DNA of 64,000 nucleotides from Pseudomonas sp. Root562 (GCF_001427125.1 NZ_LMGK01000020.1:19942-83941), one strand, 5' to 3'; positions 23,790 to 33,073 are shown, counted from the stretch's first letter. Numbers and translations are program-made. The notes: generated by a model not told the origin, from the sequence alone.

Positions 23790-24824
23790 ATGATTGTTCG
23801 ACCGGCCCAGGTGACCGACCTGCCTGCCCTGCTCGCGTTGGTTCGGCTTGCGGGTCGAGGGATGACGACTTTGCCGGCCGACGAAGAACGACTGAACTAC
23901 CGATTGCGATGGGCAAAAAGAACGTTCGCCGAGCAGGTCGAACGTGCCGATGCGGATTACCTGTTCGTACTCGAAGACGACGATCAGCAAGTGGTGGGCG
24001 TGAGTGCCGTGGCGGGAGCCGTTGGCCTGCGCGAACCCTGGTACAACTATCGGGTCGGTCTGACGGTCAGCTCATCCCCGGACCTGGGGATCCAGCGACA
24101 CATTCCGACCTTGTTCCTGAGCAATGAAATGACCGGGCAATCGGAACTCCGCACGTTGTTCCTGCGCCCCGACCAGCGCCTGGGCAGCCACGGTCGACTT
24201 CTATCCCTGAGTCGCCTGTTGTTTGTCGCGGAGTTCCCGAGCCTGTTTGGCGACAAACTCATCGCCGAGCTGCGCGGCAGTGCCGACGAACAGGGCTGTT
24301 CGCCCTTCTGGGACAGCGTGGGCCGCCACTTTTTCCAGATGGATTTCAGCCACGCCGATCACCTGTCCGGGTTGGGCAACAAATCGTTCATCGCCGAACT
24401 GATGCCACGCCAACCCATTTATACCTGTCTGCTCACAGAACAGGCTCAAGCCGTGATCGGCAAACCTCACGCCAACAGCGAAGCGGCACTGAAAATCCTC
24501 AGCGACGAGGGTTTTGACCACAAAGGTTATATCGACATTTTCGACGCCGGCCCGGTCATCGAAGCCCCGACCTCCGGCATTCGCACCGTGCGCGACAGTC
24601 AATTGCTTGATTTGGCCATTGGCACTCCGGACGAGCAGGCGCCGCTGTGGCTGATCCACAACCGCCGACTGGAAAACTGTCGCATCACTGCTGCCCGGGC
24701 TCGACAATCAGGGCACAGTCTGGTGGTTGATCGTCTCACCGCCAAACGCCTGCAATTGCGACCCGGCGATTCTGTTCGAGCCGTCCCCTTGCTCAAACAA
24801 CAGCAGCAGGCAGTGGCGGCGTAA
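23790..24824 (+). CDS. aruG: Arginine N-succinyltransferase beta subunit (AruG-like)
   Basis: The 344-residue protein is a paralogue of the preceding one and matches AstA: MIVRPAQVTDLPALLALVRLAGRGMTTLP, LGIQRHIPTLFLSNEMTG, ELRTLFLRPD, SPFWDSVGRHFFQMDFSHADHL, FIAELMPRQPIY. It is the usual catalytic partner subunit. The ATG at 23790 has AGGAG 7 nt upstream; earlier in-frame starts lack the motif. The C-terminus ends in a Gln-rich tail (KQQQQAVAA). Function as an arginine or ornithine succinyltransferase is a family-based call. Confidence 0.87.
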   Translation: MIVRPAQVTDLPALLALVRLAGRGMTTLPADEERLNYRLRWAKRTFAEQVERADADYLFVLEDDDQQVVGVSAVAGAVGLREPWYNYRVGLTVSSSPDLGIQRHIPTLFLSNEMTGQSELRTLFLRPDQRLGSHGRLLSLSRLLFVAEFPSLFGDKLIAELRGSADEQGCSPFWDSVGRHFFQMDFSHADHLSGLGNKSFIAELMPRQPIYTCLLTEQAQAVIGKPHANSEAALKILSDEGFDHKGYIDIFDAGPVIEAPTSGIRTVRDSQLLDLAIGTPDEQAPLWLIHNRRLENCRITAARARQSGHSLVVDRLTAKRLQLRPGDSVRAVPLLKQQQQAVAA

Positions 24825-25039
24825 CATCTCAATTGCCTGGCGTGCCGTTGGTCGCTCACCCCAAGCCGACATCCCCCAGACATACCCGCGTTTGCCTTGA
24901 AACAGACGATGGCACACACCAAAAGGCAGCAATCACGGCAAATTCGTCATCATTCTCGACTCGCCAGCGTGATAGCCTTTTACAACTTCGGCGTTGACAC
25001 TTTTGCTCAAGCCCTTCCATTTCCATTGGTGGAACTCAT

Positions 25040-25909
25040 ATGTCCAGGCTGTCTCATCAAGATTTGCGCCACAATTTTCGCCAGCTGTTCGCGTCCAAAA
25101 CCTGCTATCACACCGCATCGGTCTTCGATCCGATGTCGGCGCGCATCGCCGCCGACCTGGGGTTTGAGGTAGGCATCCTGGGAGGTTCGGTTGCATCGTT
25201 ACAAGTGCTGGGCGCCCCCGACTTTGCCTTGATCACCCTCAGTGAGTTCGCCGAGCAGGCCACCCGTATCGGGCGTGTCGCCCAGTTACCGGTCATCGCC
25301 GACGCCGACCATGGCTACGGCAATGCATTGAATGTGATGCGTACCATTGTCGAACTGGAACGTGCCGGCATCGCGGCCCTGACCATCGAAGACACCCTGC
25401 TGCCCGCCCAATTCGGCCGTAAATCCACCGACCTGATTACCGTCGCCGAGGGCGTCGGCAAGATCCGCGCGGCACTGGAAGCCCGCTGCGATTCGGAAAT
25501 GGCAATCATTGCCCGCACCAACGCAGGGATCCTGCCGGTGCAGGAAATCATCAGCCGCACCAAGCAATACCAGCGCGCCGGTGCCGATGGTATTTGCATG
25601 GTAGGGGTAAAGGATTTCGATCATCTGGAGCAAATCGCCGAACACCTGAGCGTCCCGTTGATGCTGGTGACCTACGGCAACCCGCTGCTGCGTGACGACA
25701 AACGTCTGGCCGAACTTGGCGTGCGCGTGGTAATCGACGGCCACGGCGCCTACTTCGCCGCCATCAAGGCGACCTACGACAGCCTGCGCGAGCAACGCCA
25801 GATCTTCACCCAGGCCTCTGACCTGAGCGCTACCGAACTGACTCACACCTACACTCAGCCTGAAGAGTACATCCGCTATGCGGAGGAATTCATGAGCGTC
25901 AAGGAGTGA
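25040..25909 (+). CDS. Oxaloacetate decarboxylase (isocitrate lyase/PEP mutase superfamily)
   Basis: The 289-residue protein has the superfamily signatures: [48 protein letters not shown] (metal-binding Asp cluster), and [14 protein letters not shown]. It resembles P. aeruginosa PA4872, characterised as a soluble Mg-dependent oxaloacetate decarboxylase, in length and motif order, so the product would be pyruvate and CO2. Genes on both sides are unrelated, so it is probably monocistronic. The 215 bp before it hold no other gene. Confidence 0.88.
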   Translation: MSRLSHQDLRHNFRQLFASKTCYHTASVFDPMSARIAADLGFEVGILGGSVASLQVLGAPDFALITLSEFAEQATRIGRVAQLPVIADADHGYGNALNVMRTIVELERAGIAALTIEDTLLPAQFGRKSTDLITVAEGVGKIRAALEARCDSEMAIIARTNAGILPVQEIISRTKQYQRAGADGICMVGVKDFDHLEQIAEHLSVPLMLVTYGNPLLRDDKRLAELGVRVVIDGHGAYFAAIKATYDSLREQRQIFTQASDLSATELTHTYTQPEEYIRYAEEFMSVKE

Positions 25910-25950
25910 TGGGCAGGCGGTAGTCAGGCGGCGACAGTGGGATCAGGGGA

Positions 25951-27024
25951 TCAAACCGAGCCGAGCAGCTCATGCCGTGGCCTGTCGTCACGGCAACAGA
26001 TCACCCGATTACGCCCCGTGCTCTTGGCTTCATACAGCGCCTGATCCGCATCATTGAGCCACAGGGTCGCGTCGGTGTGGCCTGCATTGAACGCCGCAAG
26101 ACCAATACTCAGGCTGACCTTCAACGTCGGATTCTGTTCATAACCCAGGGTGGCGAAGCGATCACGCAAGCCCTCCATGACAGCAGCGGCACTGCTCAGG
26201 GGCAGGTCCGGCAGGATCACGCAAAATTCATCGCCGCCATAACGCCCGGCGACATCCGTGGCCCGCAGGTTGTGTTTGAGCATCTTGCTCAGTTGCCGCA
26301 ACACGATGTCTCCGGCGACGTGACCGTAGGTGTCGTTGATGATTTTGAAATGGTCGATGTCGATCAGGGCAATCGCCCCGCCCTGGCGTTGCCGCTGGCA
26401 GCGCTGGAATTCCACTTCCAGCTGGTCCTTCCAGGCGCCGTGGTTGAGCAATCCGGTCAGGCTGTCGGTGCGGCTCAGGGCCAGTAACTCGCGTTTTTGC
26501 CGCCCGAGGGTATAAGCCTGGCGATAGCAGATCCAGCCCAGCGCCAGCGGATAAAGACACATCAGCGGCAAACAGGCGTAGAGCTGGATCTGGCTGGTTT
26601 CGGGAACCACGACGGGGCTGAAAAACAGCCAGCCGACGCCCATCCCGAGTACCTGCGCGGCGGTCCCCGTCAGCAGAAAGCGCAAACCGCCAATGGCGAC
26701 ATTATTCATCGCCATCATCGAAAGGGTGGTGGCGGCAGGCAAAGGATTGAAGTGCATGGCGACAACCCAGAACCCACCCATAAAGGCGTCCACCAACAGG
26801 TTACGCTGTTCCGCGTGGTAGGGACGCGCAACCCGACGCGACCAATGGTAGGCCAGGTGCGGCCAGAGCAACCCATTGAACAACATCAGGCCCCATACCC
26901 AAGGCGCCGGGTTCAATGGGAACATCGCCACACTCACGCATAACAAGCCCAACCCGAGGCCGAGGATGCGCGATGTGTAGAGCCTCCTGGCCAGTGAAAG
27001 TCCTTTTCCTCCCATCTTTCCCAT
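25951..27024 (-). CDS. MASE2-GGDEF diguanylate cyclase
   Basis: The 357-residue protein has an N-terminal MASE2 membrane sensor (about 15-165; helices such as ILGLGLGLLCVSVAMFPLN and VWGLMLFNGLLWPHLAY). A GGDEF domain follows (~190-350) with LTGLLNHGAW, DIDHFKIINDTYGH and an intact catalytic YGGDEF. This is the AdrA/DgcC architecture, so it makes cyclic di-GMP from two GTP. I see no RxxD inhibitory site five residues before GGDEF (sequence TDVAGRYGGDEF), so product inhibition may be weak. The ATG at 27024 with GAGG is preferred to the upstream TTG at 27048. Confidence 0.9.
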   Translation of the reverse strand: MGKMGGKGLSLARRLYTSRILGLGLGLLCVSVAMFPLNPAPWVWGLMLFNGLLWPHLAYHWSRRVARPYHAEQRNLLVDAFMGGFWVVAMHFNPLPAATTLSMMAMNNVAIGGLRFLLTGTAAQVLGMGVGWLFFSPVVVPETSQIQLYACLPLMCLYPLALGWICYRQAYTLGRQKRELLALSRTDSLTGLLNHGAWKDQLEVEFQRCQRQRQGGAIALIDIDHFKIINDTYGHVAGDIVLRQLSKMLKHNLRATDVAGRYGGDEFCVILPDLPLSSAAAVMEGLRDRFATLGYEQNPTLKVSLSIGLAAFNAGHTDATLWLNDADQALYEAKSTGRNRVICCRDDRPRHELLGSV

Positions 27025-27248
27025 TGGGACCTCTGCCGCACGGAACAAAACCTGATTACACCGGTGGTGCAGGTACTGTCGGAGTCTAACAGGGCAACGT
27101 CAAATAGCCATCACCGGCTAGCGGCGCATAAACCGAGCGCTGTGTGCGAGTCTGTTCGCGCCCACTTGATGAAGATCACGCGCAATACCGCTTCGTTTGG
27201 CTATACATGAAAGAAGCGTTCGCTAAACCACGAGCAAACAGGAGGCCC

Positions 27249-28703
27249 ATGCAGACCTTTCAAGTGCTGATCATCGGCAGCGGCTTTGGTGGTCAGTGCG
27301 CCGCCGTCAATTTGCTCAAGGCCGGCATTACCGACTTCCGTGTGCTGGAGCGGCGGGACTTCTTCGGTGGCACCTGGTGCCAGAACACCTACCCCGGCGC
27401 CGCCGTCGATGTGCCTTCACCGCTGTATTCACTGTCCTTTGCCCCCTACCGCTGGACGCAGATGTTTGCCGAACAGGCCGAACTTCATCGCTACACCGGT
27501 CATGTGATCGAGCACTTTGGCCTGCGCGAACGAGTGGAATTGCAAGCCGATGTCGAGCGTGTCGAATGGGACGATGCCGGCAAACGCTGGGCCGTGCACA
27601 CTGCCGCCAAAGGCACGTTTCACGCACAATTTCTGATCAACGCCACGGGTCCCTTGAGCCAACCGGTAATTCCGCATTTCGAGGGGCAGGAACGCTTCCA
27701 GGGCAAAACCTTTCATACCAACAATTGGGACCATTCCTACGATTACCGGCAAAAACGCGTGGCCATTGTCGGCAGCGGTGCCAGCGCGGCGCAGGTGATT
27801 CCGGCGATAGCCCCGGACGTCGGGCACTTGCATGTGTTCCAGCGTACGCCGCATTGGGTGCTGCCTCGGGCTGACCGCACATTCGGGCGTTTCCAGCGTT
27901 GGTTGCTCGGCATCAGGCCGGCCTACAAGCTGCTGCGCTGGATGATCTACTGGCAGTTTGAAACCCGGGTGATCGCCTTCAAATACTCGAAACCGGCGTT
28001 GCACATGGTCCAGCAAAAGGCCCTGCGCTTCATCAGGCGCCAGGTTCCCGACGGCGAACTTCGGCGAAAACTGACGCCGGACTACACCATCGGCTGCAAA
28101 CGGGTGATTCTATCGAGCACGCTGTACCCGGCGCTGGCCCGCAGCAACGTAACGCTGCACAGCCGCGAACAGGCCATCGCCGCTATCGACGAAACCGGTA
28201 TCGTCATGCAGGACGGCCAACACATCGATCTCGATCTGATTATCTGGTCCACCGGTTATGACGCCACCGACGGGGTGATTTCCTACCCGGTCAGCGGCAA
28301 GAACGGCACGAAACTGCGAAATGTCTGGCGCGAATTCCCCCGAGCCTACCTCGGCACTGCCCTGCCGGACTTTCCCAACCTGTTTATCGTCACCGGCCCG
28401 AACACGGGCATCGGCCACACCTCGGCGCTGTTCATCATCGAATCGCAAATGAACTACATCCTCGACTGCATTCAAACGTTAAAAGCACAAGGTTTGCGCA
28501 GCATTGAAGTTCGCCCGGAAGCAGAACGTACCTACACTGAAATGATCCATAGAGAAATGGAGCGCACGGTGTGGAAGTCGGGAGGCTGCCACAGTTGGTA
28601 TCAAAGCAAGAGCGGTCATGTGATTGCCATGTTTCCGGGGTTCAGTTTCAGCTTCCACCGCTTGACCCGAACCTTGAAACCGGCCGATCACATTTTGTCC
28701 TGA
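27249..28703 (+). CDS. Flavin-dependent Baeyer-Villiger-type monooxygenase
   Basis: The 484-residue protein has an FAD-binding GxGxxG (IIGSGFGGQ, residues 9-17). The Baeyer-Villiger fingerprint follows (FQGKTFHTNNWD, matching FxGxxxHxxxWD), then an NADPH-binding GxGxSA-like motif (IVGSGASAAQ), and the ATG-like IIWSTGYD near the C-terminus. Such enzymes insert oxygen next to a ketone to give an ester or lactone, using NADPH and O2. The alpha/beta hydrolase gene 22 bp downstream could cleave that product. The ATG at 27249 directly follows GGAGG; the longer frame from 27144 is unlikely. Confidence 0.93.
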   Translation: MQTFQVLIIGSGFGGQCAAVNLLKAGITDFRVLERRDFFGGTWCQNTYPGAAVDVPSPLYSLSFAPYRWTQMFAEQAELHRYTGHVIEHFGLRERVELQADVERVEWDDAGKRWAVHTAAKGTFHAQFLINATGPLSQPVIPHFEGQERFQGKTFHTNNWDHSYDYRQKRVAIVGSGASAAQVIPAIAPDVGHLHVFQRTPHWVLPRADRTFGRFQRWLLGIRPAYKLLRWMIYWQFETRVIAFKYSKPALHMVQQKALRFIRRQVPDGELRRKLTPDYTIGCKRVILSSTLYPALARSNVTLHSREQAIAAIDETGIVMQDGQHIDLDLIIWSTGYDATDGVISYPVSGKNGTKLRNVWREFPRAYLGTALPDFPNLFIVTGPNTGIGHTSALFIIESQMNYILDCIQTLKAQGLRSIEVRPEAERTYTEMIHREMERTVWKSGGCHSWYQSKSGHVIAMFPGFSFSFHRLTRTLKPADHILS

Positions 28704-28725
28704 TTCGTCAGAAGGAAGGCGCCTG

Positions 28726-29682
28726 ATGCTTTTACTGGTTGTCGCAATCGCGGTTTTTGCCGCCTGGAGCTGGTTGAGCTACCCGGCCATCGGCTATTGG
28801 ATCTATGAATTGAGCACGGCCGCCGAAGCCAAGTTGTACAAGCTGCACAAGATTGTCGTGCCCATCGCCGAAATGACCGTCTCGACCTGGCAAGGTGGCC
28901 CCTACGAAGCATCCAGCAATGTGTTGATGCTGCATGGTTTTAGCGCCGATAAAAATATCTGGCTGCGCTTTGCCCGATATTTTGTCGGCAATTATCGGGT
29001 CATCATCCCCGACATCGCCGGTCATGGCGAAACCGGCTTCAAGGCCGGCGGCGGCTATGACATCCCGTTGCAGGCCAAGCGCATCATCCAATTGCTGGAT
29101 GTGTGCGGCGTGGACAAGGTTCATGTGATTGGCAACTCGATGGGCGGGTATCTGGCGGCATGGCTGGCGGCAACTTACCCGGAACGCATCGTTTCGGTCG
29201 CCCTGATTGATCCGGCGGGCGTGACCGCGCCCGAACCCAGTGATCTGGAGCGGCATCTGGCCCGGGGCCACAATCCTTTCCTGATCAACTCCCGCGAAGA
29301 ATTCAAATACCTCTATGCCATGACCATGGCCGATCCACCATGGGTGCCGCGCGTGGTGCTGGATGCCTTTGCCCATCGCTATGAACAGTCGCGGGACGAA
29401 CTGGAAGAGATTTTTCGCGACTTCCGCGCCAGCCCGCCGATGGAGCCGAAACTCCCTTCGATCAAAGCCCCGGCCCTGCTGCTCTGGGGACGCAAGGACC
29501 GTTTGATCGATGTCAGCAGTGTGGCGATCTGGAGCAAAGGCATCGCTGATCTACGGGTAGAAATCTGGGAAGGCGTCGGCCATATGCCCATGGTCGAGGC
29601 ACCGGCCGGTTCAGCCCACCTGTATCGGGAGTTTTTGGCATCGCTGCGCTCGGAAAGCCCACAGGATCAACGACTGCACTGA
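28726..29682 (+). CDS. Membrane-anchored alpha/beta hydrolase
   Basis: The 318-residue protein has an N-terminal hydrophobic segment (LLLVVAIAVFAAWSWL). An alpha/beta-hydrolase fold follows: the oxyanion-loop HGFSADKN, nucleophile Ser in VIGNSMGGYLAA, acid Asp in GRKDRLIDV and His in GVGHMPMVEAP. It forms an operon with the Baeyer-Villiger monooxygenase, so ester or lactone hydrolysis is the likely second step of a ketone degradation. The natural ketone is unknown; DUF1302/DUF1329 genes that often accompany such pathways lie 15 kb away. Confidence 0.9.
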   Translation: MLLLVVAIAVFAAWSWLSYPAIGYWIYELSTAAEAKLYKLHKIVVPIAEMTVSTWQGGPYEASSNVLMLHGFSADKNIWLRFARYFVGNYRVIIPDIAGHGETGFKAGGGYDIPLQAKRIIQLLDVCGVDKVHVIGNSMGGYLAAWLAATYPERIVSVALIDPAGVTAPEPSDLERHLARGHNPFLINSREEFKYLYAMTMADPPWVPRVVLDAFAHRYEQSRDELEEIFRDFRASPPMEPKLPSIKAPALLLWGRKDRLIDVSSVAIWSKGIADLRVEIWEGVGHMPMVEAPAGSAHLYREFLASLRSESPQDQRLH

Positions 29683-29793
29683 AGATGCAGTCCTTTGCAG
29701 AATGAAGTTCGTCAGAAACTTCGTTTGTCGGCGACGCCCAAGGCTGCGATCTTTTGATCCATCCTTCTCGTTACCGCGCCAGGAATTCTGTTC

Positions 29794-31173
29794 ATGAACC
29801 ACCCTAGCTTCGTCAGCCCTGACCTGATCCGCCAACGCTTTTCCAGAGCGATGTCCGACATGTACCGCGAAGAAGTGCCGCTGTACGGCGCGTTGATGGA
29901 ATTGGTGGAACAGACCAACCGTCACGTGCTCGACAGCGATCCGCAAGTGGCGCAGCAGTTGAACAGCACTGGCGAAATCGAACGCCTGGACCTGGAGCGC
30001 CACGGTGCGATCCGGGTCGGCACGGCCGCTGAACTGGCCACCCTCGCCCGCCTGTTCGCGGTGATGGGCATGCAACCCGTGGGTTATTACGATTTGACCC
30101 CGGCCGGCGTCCCCGTGCACTCCACGGCATTTCGTGCCGTGCATGAAGCAGCGTTGCAGGTCAGCCCGTTCCGTGTTTTCACCTCGCTATTGCGCCTGGA
30201 ACTGATCGAAGATCTTGAGTTGCGGGCCTTCGCCCAGTCGGTTTTGGATAAACGGTCGATCTTCACCCCGACTGCGCTCACGTTGATCGAGCGCGCCGAG
30301 ACCCAGGGCGGTCTCACCGAACAAGAGGCGGTAACATTCGTCGAGCAGGCGCTGGAAACCTTCCGCTGGCACCACAGTGCCACTGTGACCGCCGAGCAAT
30401 ATCAGAAGCTCAGCGCCCAGCATCGCCTGATCGCCGATGTCGTGGCTTTCAAGGGGCCGCATATCAATCACCTGACTCCGCGTACCCTGGACATCGACAT
30501 CGTCCAGGCACAAATGCCTGCCCATGGCATCACCCCCAAAGCGGTAATCGAAGGTCCGCCCCGTCGTCAGTGCCCTATTCTGCTGCGCCAGACCAGTTTC
30601 AAGGCACTCGACGAACCGGTCGCGTTCATCGACCAAGCCCAAACACGCGGCAGTCACAGCGCCCGTTTTGGTGAGATCGAACAACGTGGCGCTGCGCTCA
30701 CGCCCAAAGGCCGGGCGCTGTATGACCGCCTGCTCAATGCGGCGCGGGATGAACTCAAGGATTTCCCCAATGAAGCCAATGCCAAGCGTTACAACACGCT
30801 GATGGCGCAACACTTCAGCGAATTTCCCGACACCTACGAAGACATGCGCCGTCAGGAGCTGGCGTACTTTCGCTATTTTGTGACAGAAAAAGGCCTGGCA
30901 GCAGCCGAACTGAAAACCCTGCCACTGGAAGATCTGGTCAGCGGTGGTTATCTGCGAGTCGAACCGTTGGTGTACGAAGATTTCCTGCCGGTCAGCGCGG
31001 CGGGGATTTTTCAGTCAAATCTGGGGGACGCGGCGCAGACCCACTATGGCGTGCATTCCAATCAGCAAGCGTTCGAGAGAGCCCTGGGGCGCCCGACCAT
31101 TGATGAATTGGGGTTGTATGCCGAGACCCAGCGGCGCTCGATCGAGCAGTGTTTTGCCTCGTTCGTACACTGA
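29794..31173 (+). CDS. hglS: 2-oxoadipate dioxygenase/decarboxylase (D-2-hydroxyglutarate synthase) HglS
   Basis: The 459-residue protein belongs to the DUF1338/YdcJ family. It closely follows P. putida HglS, which converts 2-oxoadipate to D-2-hydroxyglutarate in lysine catabolism with Fe(II). The metal-ligand H70 falls in the expected LERHGAIRVG (R74 also present). A second metal His lies in FKGPHINHLTPRT and the Glu in SARFGEIEQRG. It has its own promoter region (111-bp gap) and a convergent neighbour. AGGAA precedes the start. Confidence 0.92.
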   Translation: MNHPSFVSPDLIRQRFSRAMSDMYREEVPLYGALMELVEQTNRHVLDSDPQVAQQLNSTGEIERLDLERHGAIRVGTAAELATLARLFAVMGMQPVGYYDLTPAGVPVHSTAFRAVHEAALQVSPFRVFTSLLRLELIEDLELRAFAQSVLDKRSIFTPTALTLIERAETQGGLTEQEAVTFVEQALETFRWHHSATVTAEQYQKLSAQHRLIADVVAFKGPHINHLTPRTLDIDIVQAQMPAHGITPKAVIEGPPRRQCPILLRQTSFKALDEPVAFIDQAQTRGSHSARFGEIEQRGAALTPKGRALYDRLLNAARDELKDFPNEANAKRYNTLMAQHFSEFPDTYEDMRRQELAYFRYFVTEKGLAAAELKTLPLEDLVSGGYLRVEPLVYEDFLPVSAAGIFQSNLGDAAQTHYGVHSNQQAFERALGRPTIDELGLYAETQRRSIEQCFASFVH

Positions 31174-31184
31174 CACTGGACTGA

Positions 31185-31214
31185 CTGCGGGAGCGAGCAC
31201 GCTCGCTCCCGCAG
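31185..31214. terminator. REP-type hairpin between convergent hglS and PfpI-like gene
   Basis: A 13-bp perfect stem (CTGCGGGAGCGAG / CTCGCTCCCGCAG) with a CACG loop lies between the stop codons of two convergent genes. It could terminate both; no T tract is present. Confidence 0.6.
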
Positions 31215-31220
31215 AGTGGG

Positions 31221-31898
31221 TTATTTCAGTTTCGCCAATAGCGCTTCAGCCGTTGCCTGTGACGACGCCGGATTCTGCCCGGTCAGCAACAGACCATCCG
31301 TGAGCACATAGCTTGCCCAGTCCGGGCCCTTGGAAAAAATCCCGCCTTTGGCCTTGAGCTCGTCTTCGACCAGAAACGGCACGACGTTGGTCAATTGCAC
31401 GGCGTCCTCCTCACTGTTGGTGAACCCCGTCACCTTCTTGCCTTTGACCAAGGGCTGGCCGTCGGCGCTCTTGGCATGCCGTAAAACACCCGGGGCATGG
31501 CAAACGGTCGCGACCGGTTTGCCGGCGTTGTAAAAAGATTCGATCAGGGCAATCGAATGCTTGTCTTCGGCCAGGTCCCAAAGCGGACCATGGCCTCCGG
31601 GATAGAAAATCGCATCGTAATCGCTGGCCTTGACCGAGCTGAGCAGCACGGTGGATGCCAAGGCCGACTGCGCAGCCGTGTCCTTGCGAAAACGCTCGGT
31701 GGCTTCAGTTTGTGCATCCGGTTCGTCACTTTTCGGGTCCAGCGGTGGTTGCCCGCCTTTGGGTGAAGCCAGGGTCAACTGAGCGCCGGCATCCTTGAAG
31801 GCGTAATACGGTGCCGCGAATTCCTCCAGCCAGAATCCGGTTTTCTTGCCGGTGTTACCCAATTGATCGTGGGACGTTAAAACCATCAGGATTTTCAT
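31221..31898 (-). CDS. DJ-1/PfpI (Hsp31-like) family protein
   Basis: The 225-residue protein has the class I glutamine-amidotransferase-like fold: ILMVLTSHDQLGNTGKKTGFWLEEFAAPYY, YDAIFYPGGHGPLWDL, and a nucleophile-elbow Cys in VATVCHAPGVLRHA with a following GKKVTGFTNSEEDAV. This matches the type 1 glutamine amidotransferase/Hsp31 group, which shows glyoxalase-III-like activity in some members. GGAG precedes the ATG at 31898. Specific substrate unknown. Confidence 0.9.
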   Translation of the reverse strand: MKILMVLTSHDQLGNTGKKTGFWLEEFAAPYYAFKDAGAQLTLASPKGGQPPLDPKSDEPDAQTEATERFRKDTAAQSALASTVLLSSVKASDYDAIFYPGGHGPLWDLAEDKHSIALIESFYNAGKPVATVCHAPGVLRHAKSADGQPLVKGKKVTGFTNSEEDAVQLTNVVPFLVEDELKAKGGIFSKGPDWASYVLTDGLLLTGQNPASSQATAEALLAKLK

Positions 31899-32226
31899 GT
31901 CGTCACTCCGTCTCGGGACTGCAATGGTGGCTTATAGCCGTGATGCGCCGAAAACTGCCCGCTTGGCACGCTGCAGGTTCTCGGCGCGAGGTGGATCATT
32001 CGGTCTGTCGGGCGATTCGACAAGGTGCGCCACAATTCGACCTGTATTGCGCAGCAACCTGCGCAGATATCGAGGTGTTTTAGCGAAAGAACGTTCCCCT
32101 GAATTGACTCGACCTGCGGCCTCAGGGGCTTCGCGGCTTATGGCACGGACCTTGTTAATCGTGAGACCCCCATCAGGCGAACGTGCCTTTCGGGAGCCTC
32201 ACTTTACTCTAGCAAGGAGAGCATCC
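31899..32226. other. Intergenic region, 328 bp, upstream of the Hcp-like gene
   Basis: It separates the divergent PfpI-like and Hcp-like genes. No gene is visible. The part before the Hcp-like ATG is richer in A+T than the surroundings and holds the AAGGAG ribosome site at 32213-32220. Confidence 0.5.
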
Positions 32227-32742
32227 ATGGCTACACCCGCGTATATGTATGTGAATGGCGTGACACAAGGCTTGATCACTGACGGTGCTTTCACGGCTGA
32301 CTCCGTTGGCAACATCTTTCAGGAAGGTCGTGAAAATGAGGTCATGGTTCAAGGTTTCAGCCACGAACTGACAATGCCGCGCGATCCGCAATCTGGTCAA
32401 ACAACAGGCCTACGCATTCACAAACCGGTAATAATCACGAAGGTCTTCGACAAATCTTCGCCCTTACTACTGCAGGCGTTGACGACGGGTGAAGTGATGA
32501 CATCTGTCCTGATCAAATGGTACCGCATATCGATAAAGGGGACTCAAGAGCACTACTACACCACCGAGCTTGAAGATGCGATCATCGTCCATATCAAAGA
32601 TTACATGCACAACTGCCAGGATCCGGCGAATTCGCATTTCACGCATTTACAAGACGTGCACTTTACCTATCGAAAAATAACCTGGACCCACGAAGTAAGT
32701 GGTACTTCGGGCTCCGATGACTGGCGCTCGCCGGCAGGCTGA
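32227..32742 (+). CDS. Orphan Hcp-like type VI secretion tube protein
   Basis: The 171-residue protein matches the Hcp family: ATPAYMYVNGVTQGLIT, VMVQGFSHELTMPRDPQSG, GLRIHKPVIITKVFDKSSPLLLQAL, and the C-terminal VHFTYRKITWTHEVSGTSGSDDW. Hcp forms the hexameric inner tube of the type VI apparatus. No T6SS structural genes are in the window, so this is an orphan copy, often tied to an effector gene. The next genes do not look like an effector. It has lower GC content and fewer typical codons than its neighbours. AAGGAG lies 7 nt before the ATG. Confidence 0.88.
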   Translation: MATPAYMYVNGVTQGLITDGAFTADSVGNIFQEGRENEVMVQGFSHELTMPRDPQSGQTTGLRIHKPVIITKVFDKSSPLLLQALTTGEVMTSVLIKWYRISIKGTQEHYYTTELEDAIIVHIKDYMHNCQDPANSHFTHLQDVHFTYRKITWTHEVSGTSGSDDWRSPAG

Positions 32743-33073
32743 TGTGCTCGTGCAATAACTATCGAACCGCTTTTTTCCGGTCTAATTTATAGATCGTATT
32801 GGAGAAGCCCCATACGCAAAGAAGAGTTCGCCCAGTGCAATGGCCTCGGCATCCCTGCACCGGTAAAGAGCCGCAACACTGGGCGAACGAGACGCATATT
32901 AAATCAACGCCTGGAAGTTGTCCGCGAATATAAACATGAAATTTACAGATACATATTTATCAAATGTCGACTCCAATATAATTTGCATCACTCACTGAAC
33001 TCACCAGCTCGTTAAAAACAGTGAATATCCCTGTACAAGTTGTACAGGAACATTCAACCGATAGAGCAGATAC
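32743..33073. other. Intergenic region, 331 bp, A+T-rich, with two inverted repeats
   Basis: No gene is visible between the 3' ends of two convergent genes. It contains a perfect 12-bp inverted repeat (GTTCGCCCAGTG at 32826-32837 and CACTGGGCGAAC at 32877-32888, 39-bp loop). It also contains the 19-bp palindrome CCTGTACAAGTTGTACAGG at 33030-33048. The region is A+T-richer than its neighbours. Confidence 0.75.
33030..33048. promoter_or_regulatory. Perfect 19-bp palindrome, operator-like
   Basis: CCTGTACAA-G-TTGTACAGG has 9-bp perfect arms around one central base. The tight geometry fits a dimeric DNA-binding protein better than an RNA hairpin. It lies in a convergent gap, 26 bp from the stop of the periplasmic protein gene, where an operator would not be expected. 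Confidence 0.5.

Noticed and set aside
32826..32888. Integron attC site
   Set aside because: The outer ends read GTTCGCC...GGCGAAC, the reverse of the RYYYAAC...GTTRRRY layout, and no integrase or cassette is nearby.
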